Source: Methylorubrum salsuginis (GTDB taxonomy: Bacteria; Pseudomonadota; Alphaproteobacteria; Rhizobiales; Beijerinckiaceae). From it: a DNA stretch of 64,000 nucleotides. The translations under genes and the position numbers were made by a program. Every line of letters starts with the position of its first letter. The stretch's first letter is position 1. The notes beneath the pieces were generated by a model. It searched no databases. It was not told where the DNA came from and worked only from the letters and a program-made list of their open reading frames with translations. Of the stretch, positions 44,336 to 54,060 are shown in pieces. Location of the stretch: assembly GCF_900114375.1 (NCBI RefSeq), contig NZ_FOSV01000016.1, forward strand, positions 1-64,000. The letters run 5' to 3'.

Positions 44336-44647
44336 TTATTCCGCGAAATCGCTGATCTGCACCACCGGCTGCGCGTCGGTGAAGTTCGGGATGTCGCCGA
44401 AAATCTCCGGTCCATCCTCGCTCGCCGCCTTCTTGAAGGCGTCCGCCGAGTCGAAGCGGAGGTTGGCGATCACCTGATACGGCGCGGTCCCGCCGTCCGG
44501 CGTGCCGGCACCCTTCAGCACCGTGTAGTCGTGCAGCCCCTTGGACGACCAGCGCTGGCTCACCAGCGGCATGTGCTTCTTGAGATAGTAATCCATGTCG
44601 AAGCGGCTGCCGCTGTCGCTCGGATACATCACACTGATCAGGACCAT
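44336..44647 (-). CDS. EthD-family protein
   Basis: The 103-residue product matches EthD: MVLISVMYPSDSGSRFDMDYYLKKHMPLVSQRW, then KGAGTPDGGTAPYQVIANLRFDSADAFKKA and an ending QPVVQISDF. Proteins of this dimeric alpha/beta barrel family are accessory to ether-degrading P450s in Rhodococcus and widespread with unknown roles elsewhere. The His in YYLKKHMPL is the conserved feature. A strong GGAGAT site lies just before the ATG. Confidence 0.85.
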   Translation of the reverse strand: MVLISVMYPSDSGSRFDMDYYLKKHMPLVSQRWSSKGLHDYTVLKGAGTPDGGTAPYQVIANLRFDSADAFKKAASEDGPEIFGDIPNFTDAQPVVQISDFAE

Positions 44648-44760
44648 GGGATCTCCTTCCGGCCGACTTCACGCGAGCCGGTCGGAAGCGAAGATGAGGC
44701 GCGGGGGCGGCGGTTCAAGCGCGCTTCGGACGTGACCTACGGAACAGCGACCGTCTTGAG

Positions 44761-44835
44761 CGTGCGGCAGCCCCGTATGGCCGGGCGCGAAGAGCGACCC
44801 GCGAGTGGCCTCGGCGTTCAGCCGAGGCGTCTCGA
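44761..44835 (+). repeat. Extragenic repeat, copy 2 (CCCCGTATGGCCGGGCG type)
   Basis: Contains CGGCAGCCCCGTATGGCCGG, GCGCGAAGAGCG and a CCTCGGCGTTCAGCCGAGG hairpin, matching the minus-strand copy at 40942-41020. Confidence 0.65.
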
Positions 44836-44841
44836 GAATCC

Positions 44842-44932
44842 TCCCGGATATGAGATCCAGGACGATTCTTGAGGTTGCTGGGCCGCATCGGCTTTTTCCC
44901 GAAAGCCGGAAACCACCTTTCGGGCCGATGCC
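44842..44932. repeat. Composite REP-like element, inverted copy
   Basis: GGATATGAGATCCAGGACG, TTCTTGAGGT, GCCGCATCGGCTTTTTCCCG, then AAAGCCGGAAACCACC and TTTCGGGCCGATGCC. In inverted orientation this matches 6317-6412 including the non-palindromic flank. Confidence 0.75.
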
Positions 44933-44983
44933 CTAGCGGAGCGATGCCCAAAGCAGCGGACGCGGCCGCCTGAGGCCGGGCAA

Positions 44984-46315
44984 CTAGTGCAATTTCACCC
45001 GCGCCACGGTCCGTCGGGTGATCGCCCGCGCCAGCGCGTCGAGGGCGGTCTTCCAGAAGCCGTTCACCGCGGTCTCGTGCATCTTGTAGAGCGAGCGGTA
45101 CATCAGCCGGGCGAAGAGGCCGGCGATGAACATGTTCTTCCCCTGGATGAAGCCCATCAGGTTGCCGACCGTGGTGTATTCCCCGAGCGAGACCAGGGAG
45201 CCGAAGTCGCGGTATTTGAAGGGCTTGAGCGGCTTGCCGGCGATCTTGTTGGGAATCTGCTTGAGCAGATGCGCGGCCTGCTGGTGGGCGGCCTGGGCGC
45301 GCGGCGGGATCGGCGTGTCGGAGCCCTGCTCGACGAGGTAGGCGCAATCGCCCATGGCGAACACGTCCGGGTCGCGGGTGGTCTGCAGGGTGGGGGTGAC
45401 GACGAGCTGGTTGTTGCGCGTCGTCTCCAGGCCGCCGAGATCCTTGAGGAAATTCGCGCCCTTCACGCCCGCGGCCCAGACCACGAGTTCGGAGGGGATG
45501 AAGCCGCCATCGGCGAGTTGCACCCCGTCGGCCCGCACCTCGGTGACCCGCGCCTTCACCCGCACCTCGACGCCGATCTTGGACAGCAGCGCCATCACCT
45601 CGGACGAGAGGCGGGCCGGGACGGCGGGCAGGATGCGGTCGGCGGCCTCGACCAGGGTGATCTTGAGGTCTTTGGCCGGATCGATCTTGTCGAGGCCGGT
45701 TTTGGCGACCTCGCGGGTGGTGCGGTGGAGTTCGGCCGCGAGTTCGGTGCCGGTGGCGCCCGCGCCGATCACGGTGACGTGGAGCTGACCCGGACGAACC
45801 GGGCCTTCCTGCGTATGGGCGCGCAGCATCCCGTTGACGAGGCGCTGGTGGAAGCGCACCGCCTGCTCCTGCGTGTCCAGCGCGATGGCGTGCTCCTTCA
45901 CGCCGGGCGTACCGAAATCGTTGGTGGTGGAGCCCACCGCCATCACCAGCGTGTCGTAGGGGATCGCGCGCACGGGCGTGACCTCGCGCCCCTCGCTGTC
46001 GAGGCTTGCCGCGAGCTGGATCACGCGGTTCTCGCGGTCGAGCGCGGTCATCTCGCCGATGCGATACCGGAAATGGTTGGCGTGGGCGTGGTGCAGGTAA
46101 TCGACCGCGTGGTGGCCGACATCGAGCGAGCCGGCGGCCACCTCGTGCAGCAGCGGCTTCCAGATATGGGTGCGGGCCCGGTCCACCAGGGTCACGTGGG
46201 CCTTGCCCGATTTGCCGTACTTGTTGCCGAGCGCGGTCACCAATTCCAGACCGGCCGCGCCTCCTCCCACCACGACGATCTTGTGCAGATCGGTGATCGA
46301 CTCGCTCGGAACCAT
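44984..46315 (-). CDS. ndh: Type II NADH dehydrogenase (NDH-2)
   Basis: The 443-residue product is a flavoprotein with two nucleotide-binding folds: KIVVVGGGAAGLELVTALG near residue 11 for FAD and VTVIGAGATGTELAAELH near 170 for NADH. The sequence also has PRAQAAHQQAAHLLKQI and CAYLVEQ near the quinone/FAD region (GDCAYL), and a C-terminal membrane-associating amphipathic part. It oxidises NADH and reduces ubiquinone without pumping protons. The ATG giving MVPSESITDLHK is taken. It stands alone, followed by a GST gene upstream on the same strand. Confidence 0.9.
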   Translation of the reverse strand: MVPSESITDLHKIVVVGGGAAGLELVTALGNKYGKSGKAHVTLVDRARTHIWKPLLHEVAAGSLDVGHHAVDYLHHAHANHFRYRIGEMTALDRENRVIQLAASLDSEGREVTPVRAIPYDTLVMAVGSTTNDFGTPGVKEHAIALDTQEQAVRFHQRLVNGMLRAHTQEGPVRPGQLHVTVIGAGATGTELAAELHRTTREVAKTGLDKIDPAKDLKITLVEAADRILPAVPARLSSEVMALLSKIGVEVRVKARVTEVRADGVQLADGGFIPSELVVWAAGVKGANFLKDLGGLETTRNNQLVVTPTLQTTRDPDVFAMGDCAYLVEQGSDTPIPPRAQAAHQQAAHLLKQIPNKIAGKPLKPFKYRDFGSLVSLGEYTTVGNLMGFIQGKNMFIAGLFARLMYRSLYKMHETAVNGFWKTALDALARAITRRTVARVKLH

Positions 46316-46442
46316 CCTCGCCCCACTCCAGATCGGGCCGCCTCTCCGGGTAGCCCGTTGCCAGTTTGGAACGATCTTACACCAGCAATCGTGAATCGGC
46401 CCACACCATCGATGCGCGGGTGGGCCGCGGGGCGGGCAGACG

Positions 46443-47090
46443 CTACGGGGCCGGGGCGCCCGGCTGGCGCAGGGGATGGGCGCGGGCGACCGCGTCGAGG
46501 GTGAGCAGAGCCTCGGCAATTCGTTTCACCGTCGGATAGGGCGCGGTGTCGATGCCGAAGATGCCGGTGCCGACCCACAGGCTGATCAGGCAGAGATCGG
46601 CATGGCTCACCGCGTCGCCCTGGCAGTAGCGGCCGGTGCCGGGCTCGTTCGCGAGCCGCTTCTCCAGAACCGTGAGGCCGGTGGTGAAGGCGTGGCGCAG
46701 GAAGTCGAGCATTTTTTCGCGCGGCAGCCCGTAATGCTCCATCAGGAAATTGCGCACGCGGGGCACGTAGAGGGGATGGGTGTCGCAGGCCACGACCTGG
46801 GCCAGCGAGCGGGCGCGAGCCCGCTCGCGCGGGTCTGACGGCAGCAGCTTCACGCCGCCCTGCGTCTCCTCCAGATAGTCGAGGATCGCCAGCGACTGGG
46901 TGATCGGCGGCCCGTCGCCGTCGAACAGGGCCGGCACCGCGCACTGCGGGTTGATCGCCAGGAAGTCGGGCTTGAACTGGTCGCCCGCGTCGAGGTCGAG
47001 AAAGACCTCTTCGTAGGCGATGCCCTTCAGGTTCATCGCGATCCGCACGCGGAAGGCCGCCGCCGAGCGCCAGTTGCCGTACACTTTCAT
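46443..47090 (-). CDS. maiA: Maleylacetoacetate isomerase / zeta-class glutathione S-transferase
   Basis: The 215-residue product has the zeta-class GST layout: MKVYGNWRSAAAFRVRIAMNLKGIAYEEVFLDL, where WRSAAAFRVRI replaces the usual SSCS/SSAS active-site start, then NPQCAVPALFDGDGPPITQSLAILDYLEE (glutathione-binding) and an all-helical C-terminal domain with AVSHADLCLISLWV. It isomerises maleylacetoacetate or dechlorinates related compounds using glutathione. No homogentisate pathway gene is adjacent, so the assignment to maiA is by family similarity. Confidence 0.8.
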   Translation of the reverse strand: MKVYGNWRSAAAFRVRIAMNLKGIAYEEVFLDLDAGDQFKPDFLAINPQCAVPALFDGDGPPITQSLAILDYLEETQGGVKLLPSDPRERARARSLAQVVACDTHPLYVPRVRNFLMEHYGLPREKMLDFLRHAFTTGLTVLEKRLANEPGTGRYCQGDAVSHADLCLISLWVGTGIFGIDTAPYPTVKRIAEALLTLDAVARAHPLRQPGAPAP

Positions 47091-47109
47091 GGGCGGTTTC
47101 CTTCTTCGC

Positions 47110-47409
47110 TCAAAACGCCTTGAGGGTCAGCTCGGTATGCTCGACCTGGGGCGGGCTCTCGAACGTGTCGGAGACCAGCGCGCGATAGTCCTTCCAGGCC
47201 TGCGAACCGGTGAAGTCCCGAGTGTGCGCTTCCAGGGTGTCCCACTCGATCAATAGGCGATAGCGCTGTGGCTGCTCGACCGAGCGACGCACTGCGAAGC
47301 TGCGACAACCCTTGGCGGCGCGGAAGATCTCGGCGGCTGTTGTGATGCCGGCCTCGAACGCGGGCTCGGAGCCCGGCTTCACGTCGATCTGGGCGATTTC
47401 CAGGATCAT
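47110..47409 (-). CDS. Antibiotic biosynthesis monooxygenase (ABM) domain protein
   Basis: A 99-residue dimeric alpha/beta barrel protein: MILEIAQIDVKPGSEPAFEAGITTAAEIFRAAKGCRSFAVRRSVEQP, RYRLLIEWDTLEAHTRDFTGSQAW. The ABM family includes quinol/heme monooxygenases and quorum-related proteins. The sequence does not tell the substrate. It lies 19 bp upstream of maiA on the same strand, so the two are probably one operon. Confidence 0.85.
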   Translation of the reverse strand: MILEIAQIDVKPGSEPAFEAGITTAAEIFRAAKGCRSFAVRRSVEQPQRYRLLIEWDTLEAHTRDFTGSQAWKDYRALVSDTFESPPQVEHTELTLKAF

Positions 47410-47545
47410 GCGTTCCGTGTCCTTTCGATGAGCGGCGCTGGACATAGCGTTTCTCACAAAACGCCCGCTGCACTGTCGCGGCCAAAGGGGAACCGGCCGC
47501 GAAAGGGAGTTCTGTGAGGCACTCATAGTGCGCGGACGCGAAAAA

Positions 47546-47569
47546 GGCCCCTCCCTTTCGGGAGAGGCC
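47546..47569 (-). terminator. Intrinsic terminator after acnA
   Basis: On the minus strand, GGCCTCTCCC and GGGAGGGGCC form a stem around GAAA, followed by TTTTTCGCG. It starts about 30 bases past the acnA stop. Confidence 0.9.
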
Positions 47570-47598
47570 CCTGTTCGGCCGTCAGGTACCGGACTGCG

Positions 47599-50298
<2,700 letters not shown>

Positions 50299-50578
50299 GG
50301 CTTGTCGGATCCTGAAGCTGGCGTTGTCGAACACGGCGTAGGCATAACCTGCGCCACGAGAGGTGTTCGGCCGTATGCGCTCGTGAAAGAGCGCGCGCCG
50401 CCCCGGGGGCGCCCGGGAAGAGTGCCGGAACCGACACTCAGGATGGTGCGCGAGGGGCGATTTGGACGCCCTAGGAGGATCGCGCGGCGCAGCCTGCGCG
50501 GTCTATAGAACGTTTCGAATCTGGCCGCTACTGCCTCCTGCGTGGGCAGTGACGGTCGCCCATGCTTGAAACGGCGGG

Positions 50579-50755
50579 TTATGTCGCCTCGGGCGGCGGC
50601 GTCCCGAAGCAGCGACTCACCGCCTCCCAGAACGCGGACAATTGATTGGGCGTGAGGCGGGCCAGCCGGTCCTCCAAGAGCTTACGCCCGGCAAGGGCCG
50701 CCGGGTTCCGCTCAAATTCGGCCTCGGTGGGGTGTGCGCTCGCGCCCGAATCCAC
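50579..50755 (-). CDS. Small protein of unknown function
   Basis: A 58-residue protein starting at GTG with a good AGGAGAC site nine bases upstream; a TTG at 50797 would add 14 residues. The sequence (VDSGASAHPTEAEFERNPAALAGRKLLEDRLARLTPNQLSAFWEAVSRCFG) is helical and hydrophilic, and I recognise no family. It lies between acnA and ccmA, divergent from the latter. Confidence 0.55.
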   Translation of the reverse strand: MDSGASAHPTEAEFERNPAALAGRKLLEDRLARLTPNQLSAFWEAVSRCFGTPPPEAT

Positions 50756-50860
50756 GGCCGTCTCCTGTCGGGTCCGTGACTGGACCTGAACGATCAATGC
50801 GGCGCACGACGCGTGGTTCGCCTCCGACCTCGGTTTAGGCTACGCGGTCGCAGGATAGGG

Positions 50861-50893
50861 CGCCTCTCCCCCCTTTTGGGGAGGGGAAACGCG
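50861..50893. repeat. Extragenic hairpin (CTCTCCCC type)
   Basis: CGCCTCTCCCC pairs with GGGGAGGGG around CCCTTTT. The GCG flanks extend it. No T-run fits a terminator for either neighbouring gene. Confidence 0.5.
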
Positions 50894-50979
50894 CGCCTTC
50901 CCATCGCTGCCGGCCCGACAGCGATGGGTAATTCGAATGCGGGGCCGGAGAACGGGCGCGTGGCGTCACAGGACAACCC

Positions 50980-51624
50980 GTGCGGTTGATCGTCGAAAAC
51001 CTCGCCTGCCGCCGCTCGGGGCGCCGGATCTTTTCCGGGCTCTCCTTCGCCCTCGCGCCGGGCGAGGCGCTGATGGTCACCGGGCGCAACGGGGCGGGCA
51101 AGTCGAGCCTGCTCGCCATGCTGGCCGGACGGCTCAAGCCTGATGCCGGGACGATCCGCGGGGAAGACATCGGCGAGGCCTCGCTGCCGGAGCGCCTGCA
51201 CGTCGTCGGCCATCGCGACGGCCTCAAATCCGCACTGACTGCGCAGGAGAACCTCGATTTCGCCCGCGACCTTCTGGGCGACGCCGCGCTGAGCGCGCCC
51301 GAGGCGCTCGCCGAACTCGGCCTGCCGCACATGGCACGGCTGCCGGTGGGCTACCTCTCGGCCGGGCAACGGCGGCGGGTGGCGCTGGCGCGCCTCCTCG
51401 TCTGCCGCCGCCCGCTCTGGCTCCTCGACGAGCCGACCGCGGCCCTCGACCTCGCCTCCCAGGAGGTGCTCGCCGCGATGATGGCCCGGCACCGGGCCGA
51501 GGGCGGGCTCGTCGTCGCCGCGACCCATCAGGCGCTCGGGCTGGAGGATGCCCGCGAATTGCGCATCGGCCCGCCCTCGGCGGAGCAGGCCCTGGACGAT
51601 CGGATCGAGGAGAACTGGGCATGA
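50980..51624 (+). CDS. ccmA: CcmA, heme ABC exporter ATPase (cytochrome c biogenesis)
   Basis: The 214-residue ATPase starts at GTG and has Walker A GRNGAGKSS (about 35-43), the HRDGLKSALTAQENLDFARDLLG Q-loop region, LSAGQRRRVALARL signature and WLLDEPTAALD Walker B. The RRSGRRIFSGLSFALAPGEAL start is typical of CcmA. With CcmB and CcmC it delivers heme to CcmE for c-type cytochrome maturation. ccmB begins four bases before its stop, so translation is coupled. Confidence 0.95.
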   Translation: MRLIVENLACRRSGRRIFSGLSFALAPGEALMVTGRNGAGKSSLLAMLAGRLKPDAGTIRGEDIGEASLPERLHVVGHRDGLKSALTAQENLDFARDLLGDAALSAPEALAELGLPHMARLPVGYLSAGQRRRVALARLLVCRRPLWLLDEPTAALDLASQEVLAAMMARHRAEGGLVVAATHQALGLEDARELRIGPPSAEQALDDRIEENWA

Positions 51625-52289
51625 TCCGGGCGTTCACGGCGTTGCTCGCCCGCGACCTGAAGCTCGCCGCCCGCGTCGGCGGCTCCGGGGCGCTGTCCCT
51701 GGTCTTCTTCCTGATGATCGTGGTGATGGTGCCGTTCGCGCTCGGGCCCGACCTCAACCTCCTGTCGCGGATCGGCCCGGCGATCCTCTGGCTTGCCGCG
51801 GTGCTGGCGACGCTGATCGGCCTCGACCGCCTGTTCCAGTCCGACGAGGAGGACGGATCGCTCGACCTGATGACGGGGGCTGCGGTGCCGCTCGAACTCG
51901 TGGTTCTGGCGAAAGTGGCCGCCTATTGGCTCACCACCGGTCTGCCGCTGGCGCTCTCGGCGCCGCTGTTCGGGCTGCTCGTGGCGCTCTCGCCGACCGC
52001 GATGGGGGCCACTGCCCTGACGCTTCTCGTCGGCACGCCCGCGCTCGCCTTCATCGGCGCGGTCGGCGCCGCGCTCACCGCCACGATCCGACGCGGTGGC
52101 CTGATCCTGGCGATCGTGGTGTTGCCGTTGATGATCCCGACCCTGATCTTCGGCGTCTCGGCCACGGAGGCCGCGCTCGGCGGCACCGTGCCGTTCACCA
52201 CGCCGCTCGCGGTGCTCGCGGCCCTGAGCCTGATCGCCGGCGTGATCGGGACGCTCGCCGCCGCCGCCTCGCTCCGCTGGTCGGAATAG
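51621..52289 (+). CDS. ccmB: CcmB, heme exporter membrane subunit
   Basis: The 222-residue product has six membrane helices and the CcmB signature: TALLARDLKLAARVGGSGALSLVFFLMIVVMVPFALGPD, WLAAVLATLIGLDRLFQSDEEDGSLDLM and LPLMIPTLIFGVSATEAAL. It forms the membrane part of the CcmABCD complex. ccmC normally follows directly in alphaproteobacteria, but here the next gene on this strand is far away and unrelated, so the ccm operon appears split. Confidence 0.95.
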   Translation: MIRAFTALLARDLKLAARVGGSGALSLVFFLMIVVMVPFALGPDLNLLSRIGPAILWLAAVLATLIGLDRLFQSDEEDGSLDLMTGAAVPLELVVLAKVAAYWLTTGLPLALSAPLFGLLVALSPTAMGATALTLLVGTPALAFIGAVGAALTATIRRGGLILAIVVLPLMIPTLIFGVSATEAALGGTVPFTTPLAVLAALSLIAGVIGTLAAAASLRWSE

Positions 52290-52296
52290 GGCCGGG

Positions 52297-52569
52297 CTAC
52301 TTGTTGCAGCCGATGCAGATGCCGGTGTCGATCGCGTCGTTCTTACGTTCCGTCCGCGTCTCGCGGTCGATGGAGCGCGACTCGCTCCGGTCGATCCGGT
52401 CGAGCCCGCCGCCGCCCGCGGGCGGCATGGTGCGGCCGACGGCGGAGGTGTTGGGCGCCGTCACCGTCGAGGACGGGCTGCCGCCGGTCCCGGTCTGAGG
52501 GCCTTGCGCTGCGGCTGCCGTGGCGAAGAAGGCGCCGAAAACGGTCGCGAACAGGATGCGGTGGGTCAT
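52297..52569 (-). CDS. Small exported Gly/Ser/Thr-rich protein
   Basis: The 90-residue product has a signal peptide (MTHRILFATVFGAFFATAAAA before QGP). The mature part is hydrophilic and disordered (TGTGGSPSSTVTAPNTSAVGRTMPP), then a basic/acidic helix DRSESRSIDRETRTERK and a C-terminal CIGCNK with two cysteines. It could bind heme or metal through CxxC, but this is only a pattern. No family known. Its stop lies seven bases from the ccmB stop (convergent). Confidence 0.65.
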   Translation of the reverse strand: MTHRILFATVFGAFFATAAAAQGPQTGTGGSPSSTVTAPNTSAVGRTMPPAGGGGLDRIDRSESRSIDRETRTERKNDAIDTGICIGCNK

Positions 52570-52622
52570 GGTCGAACTCCCTGGCCGGTCAACGCCGGGG
52601 CGAAGCCTGAGTTTCACCCGTC

Positions 52623-53048
52623 TCAGTCCGGCCAGTGGATGGTGCCCTCGCGTAGGCCGAGCATGGGCCGGTCCGCGAGGCCGAAGGCGTCGGACTGATC
52701 CTCGACCACGCCCGAGACGCTGACATGGCAGGCATCGTCCAGGGCGCCGCCCTCGCAGAGGCCGTCCGTCCGGCGCATCCGAATCGCGCCGGATTCCGCC
52801 AGCCGGACCAGCACCCTGCGCAGCGTCGGCGCCGCGTTGGCTGCCGCCTGCGGCCCGAGCCCGAGGCAGGTCGCTTCGCTCTCCGTGGCGAAGACGAGGT
52901 GGCAGTCGTCGAGCGTCACCCGCTGGCCGATCAGCGGATCGGCCGCGGCCGGGAATTCGACCGCCGCGATATGGGCTTCCGTCGCCCTGACTGCGGTGGA
53001 AGCTGGCAGGGTCGTGAGCAGGATGGGGAGGAGAGCCGGAATCCGCAT
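52623..53048 (-). CDS. Exported protein of unknown function
   Basis: A 141-residue protein with a signal peptide (MRIPALLPILLTTLPASTAVRA). The mature part has four cysteines (DDCHLVF, ATCLGLG, GLCEGG, DACHVSVSG), likely two disulfides, and a mixed alpha/beta layout. I recognise no family. It lies 53 bp upstream of the small exported gene on the same strand, so they may form a unit. Confidence 0.65.
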   Translation of the reverse strand: MRIPALLPILLTTLPASTAVRATEAHIAAVEFPAAADPLIGQRVTLDDCHLVFATESEATCLGLGPQAAANAAPTLRRVLVRLAESGAIRMRRTDGLCEGGALDDACHVSVSGVVEDQSDAFGLADRPMLGLREGTIHWPD

Positions 53049-53242
53049 GTCGTCGACGCCTCGGGAAGTTCGTTCACGAGGCTAAGCAAGGCGCGTGCGA
53101 GATGGGGCAGCATGCCTCGAAACCGTGGACAAGGATCCCGTCGCTCGGAGGTGATTCGGGCGGTTCTGGCCGCCGCTTCGCCTCTATGTCCCTCAGGCTT
53201 CGCGAGCGACGATGGCCCGGAACGGCGTCTCCCCCCTCGACC

Positions 53243-53383
53243 CTACGGCGTCTTCGTTCTGCCGCCGCCATCGGTGACGTGGGTGTCCTGCGTCTGGGTC
53301 GGGCCGGTGCGCTCGAAGGCGAACACGATCACGACCGCGGCCAGCAGCAATGCGGCGGGGAAGACGAGCATCCAGCGGGGCAT
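53243..53383 (-). CDS. Very small single-pass membrane protein (46 residues)
   Basis: A short frame starting MPRWMLVFPAALLLAAVVIVFAF followed by ERTGPTQTQDTHVTDGGGRTKTP and TAG. The ATG has a GGAG site about seven bases upstream. The pattern of one strong hydrophobic helix then a short polar tail fits a small inner-membrane protein. No family is recognisable at this size. Overlapping frames in this region have worse composition. Confidence 0.55.
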   Translation of the reverse strand: MPRWMLVFPAALLLAAVVIVFAFERTGPTQTQDTHVTDGGGRTKTP

Positions 53384-53559
53384 CGGGGTCTCCGGCGGCT
53401 GTCATTCAGCCCGCTCATCATGAACCGTGCAGGGCCCGTTTTCGTTTCGTGCCCCCTGCCGACGCCGGTCGGACGCCGAGAAATCCCTAATCCATGCGTC
53501 CTGCGCATGCCCGGGATCGTTTCCATCGGGATTGTTTTGTGCAGCGCACCGTGAGACTA

Positions 53560-53660
53560 AAACGCCATGCGAGATCGCGATGGCGTCGCGGTCCCGTTGC
53601 CCTTCTTGGGCGTTTCCTCCCTAGACTTCGGGCCGCCCTCCATCGGGGCGGCCTTTTTTC
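53560..53660 (+). ncRNA. suhB/mmgR-like (alpha-r8) small RNA
   Basis: A predicted RNA with three elements in order. A hairpin at 53562-53587 (ACGCCAT and ATGGCGT arms with inner GCGA/TCGC) is followed by a small GCCC/GGGC stem (53599-53611), then a single-stranded GTTTCCTCCCTAGACTTC stretch containing the anti-Shine-Dalgarno CCTCCC, then a strong terminator GGCCGCCC/GGGCGGCC plus TTTTTT (to 53659). This matches my recollection of the suhB motif (Rfam RF00519) and Sinorhizobium MmgR, a trans-acting RNA. The 5' end is estimated from TTGTTT and a weak -10 upstream. Confidence 0.65.
53631..53660 (+). terminator. Terminator of the suhB-like RNA
   Basis: GGCCGCCC pairs with GGGCGGCC around TCCATCG, followed by six T. 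No protein gene on the plus strand ends nearby, which supports an RNA gene just upstream. Confidence 0.85.
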
Positions 53661-53757
53661 TTGCCTGTTCCGGTTCGGTGGGCGGAACACAAGAAACCGC
53701 GCGAGGGGCGCGACATCCGGTTGACCGTGATGGTCCCGGCCTTCTAGCTAGACCGTA

Positions 53758-53925
53758 GACGGTTCCCGAAAGGGATCAAAAGGGAACGCGGTGAGGGGCT
53801 ATCGGCCCGAACCCGCGGCTGCCCCCGCAACTGTGAGCGGAGAGTCCCCCATCACGACGTCACTGGGCGCCTCGCCTGGGAAGACGATGAGGGACGGCGA
53901 CCCGCGAGCCAGGAGACCTGCCGTC
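53758..53925 (+). promoter_or_regulatory. Cobalamin riboswitch
   Basis: The conserved parts of the B12 aptamer are all present in order: AAGGGAACGCGGTGAGG near 53780-53797, CCGCGGCTGCCCCCGCAACTG at 53813-53833, CACTGGGCGCCTCGCCTGGG near 53861-53880, GACCCGCGAGCCAGGAGACC (B12 box) near 53899-53918, and GACGG/CCGTC closing arms. It lies about 135 bases upstream of the TonB-dependent receptor start and should lower its expression when adenosylcobalamin (or a related corrinoid) is plentiful. Confidence 0.95.
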
Positions 53926-54060
53926 CGCCGTGGTCACACGCGAAACACGCTGGGCGGGGTGCCCCGGCGGGTGTCGGAGCGCGGGTGCCCGAGACGGTCC
54001 CGTGCCACGGCCTCGTTCGCGGTGACGTGCCACTGTCGCCGTCCGAGGCCCTGAAACGCC

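Larger units (their letters stand above)
44648..44983. other. Intergenic region made largely of repeats
   Basis: No gene is seen. The region contains the repeat copy at 44761-44835 and the composite REP-like element at 44842-44932, with little unique sequence between the EthD gene and the NADH dehydrogenase stop. Confidence 0.6.
53384..54060. other. Regulatory region with small RNA and riboswitch
   Basis: No protein gene is supported. The region contains the predicted small RNA (about 53560-53660) and the cobalamin riboswitch (53758-53925), and about 130 bases of leader before the receptor gene. The part 53384-53555 contains the likely sRNA promoter near its end. Confidence 0.65.
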
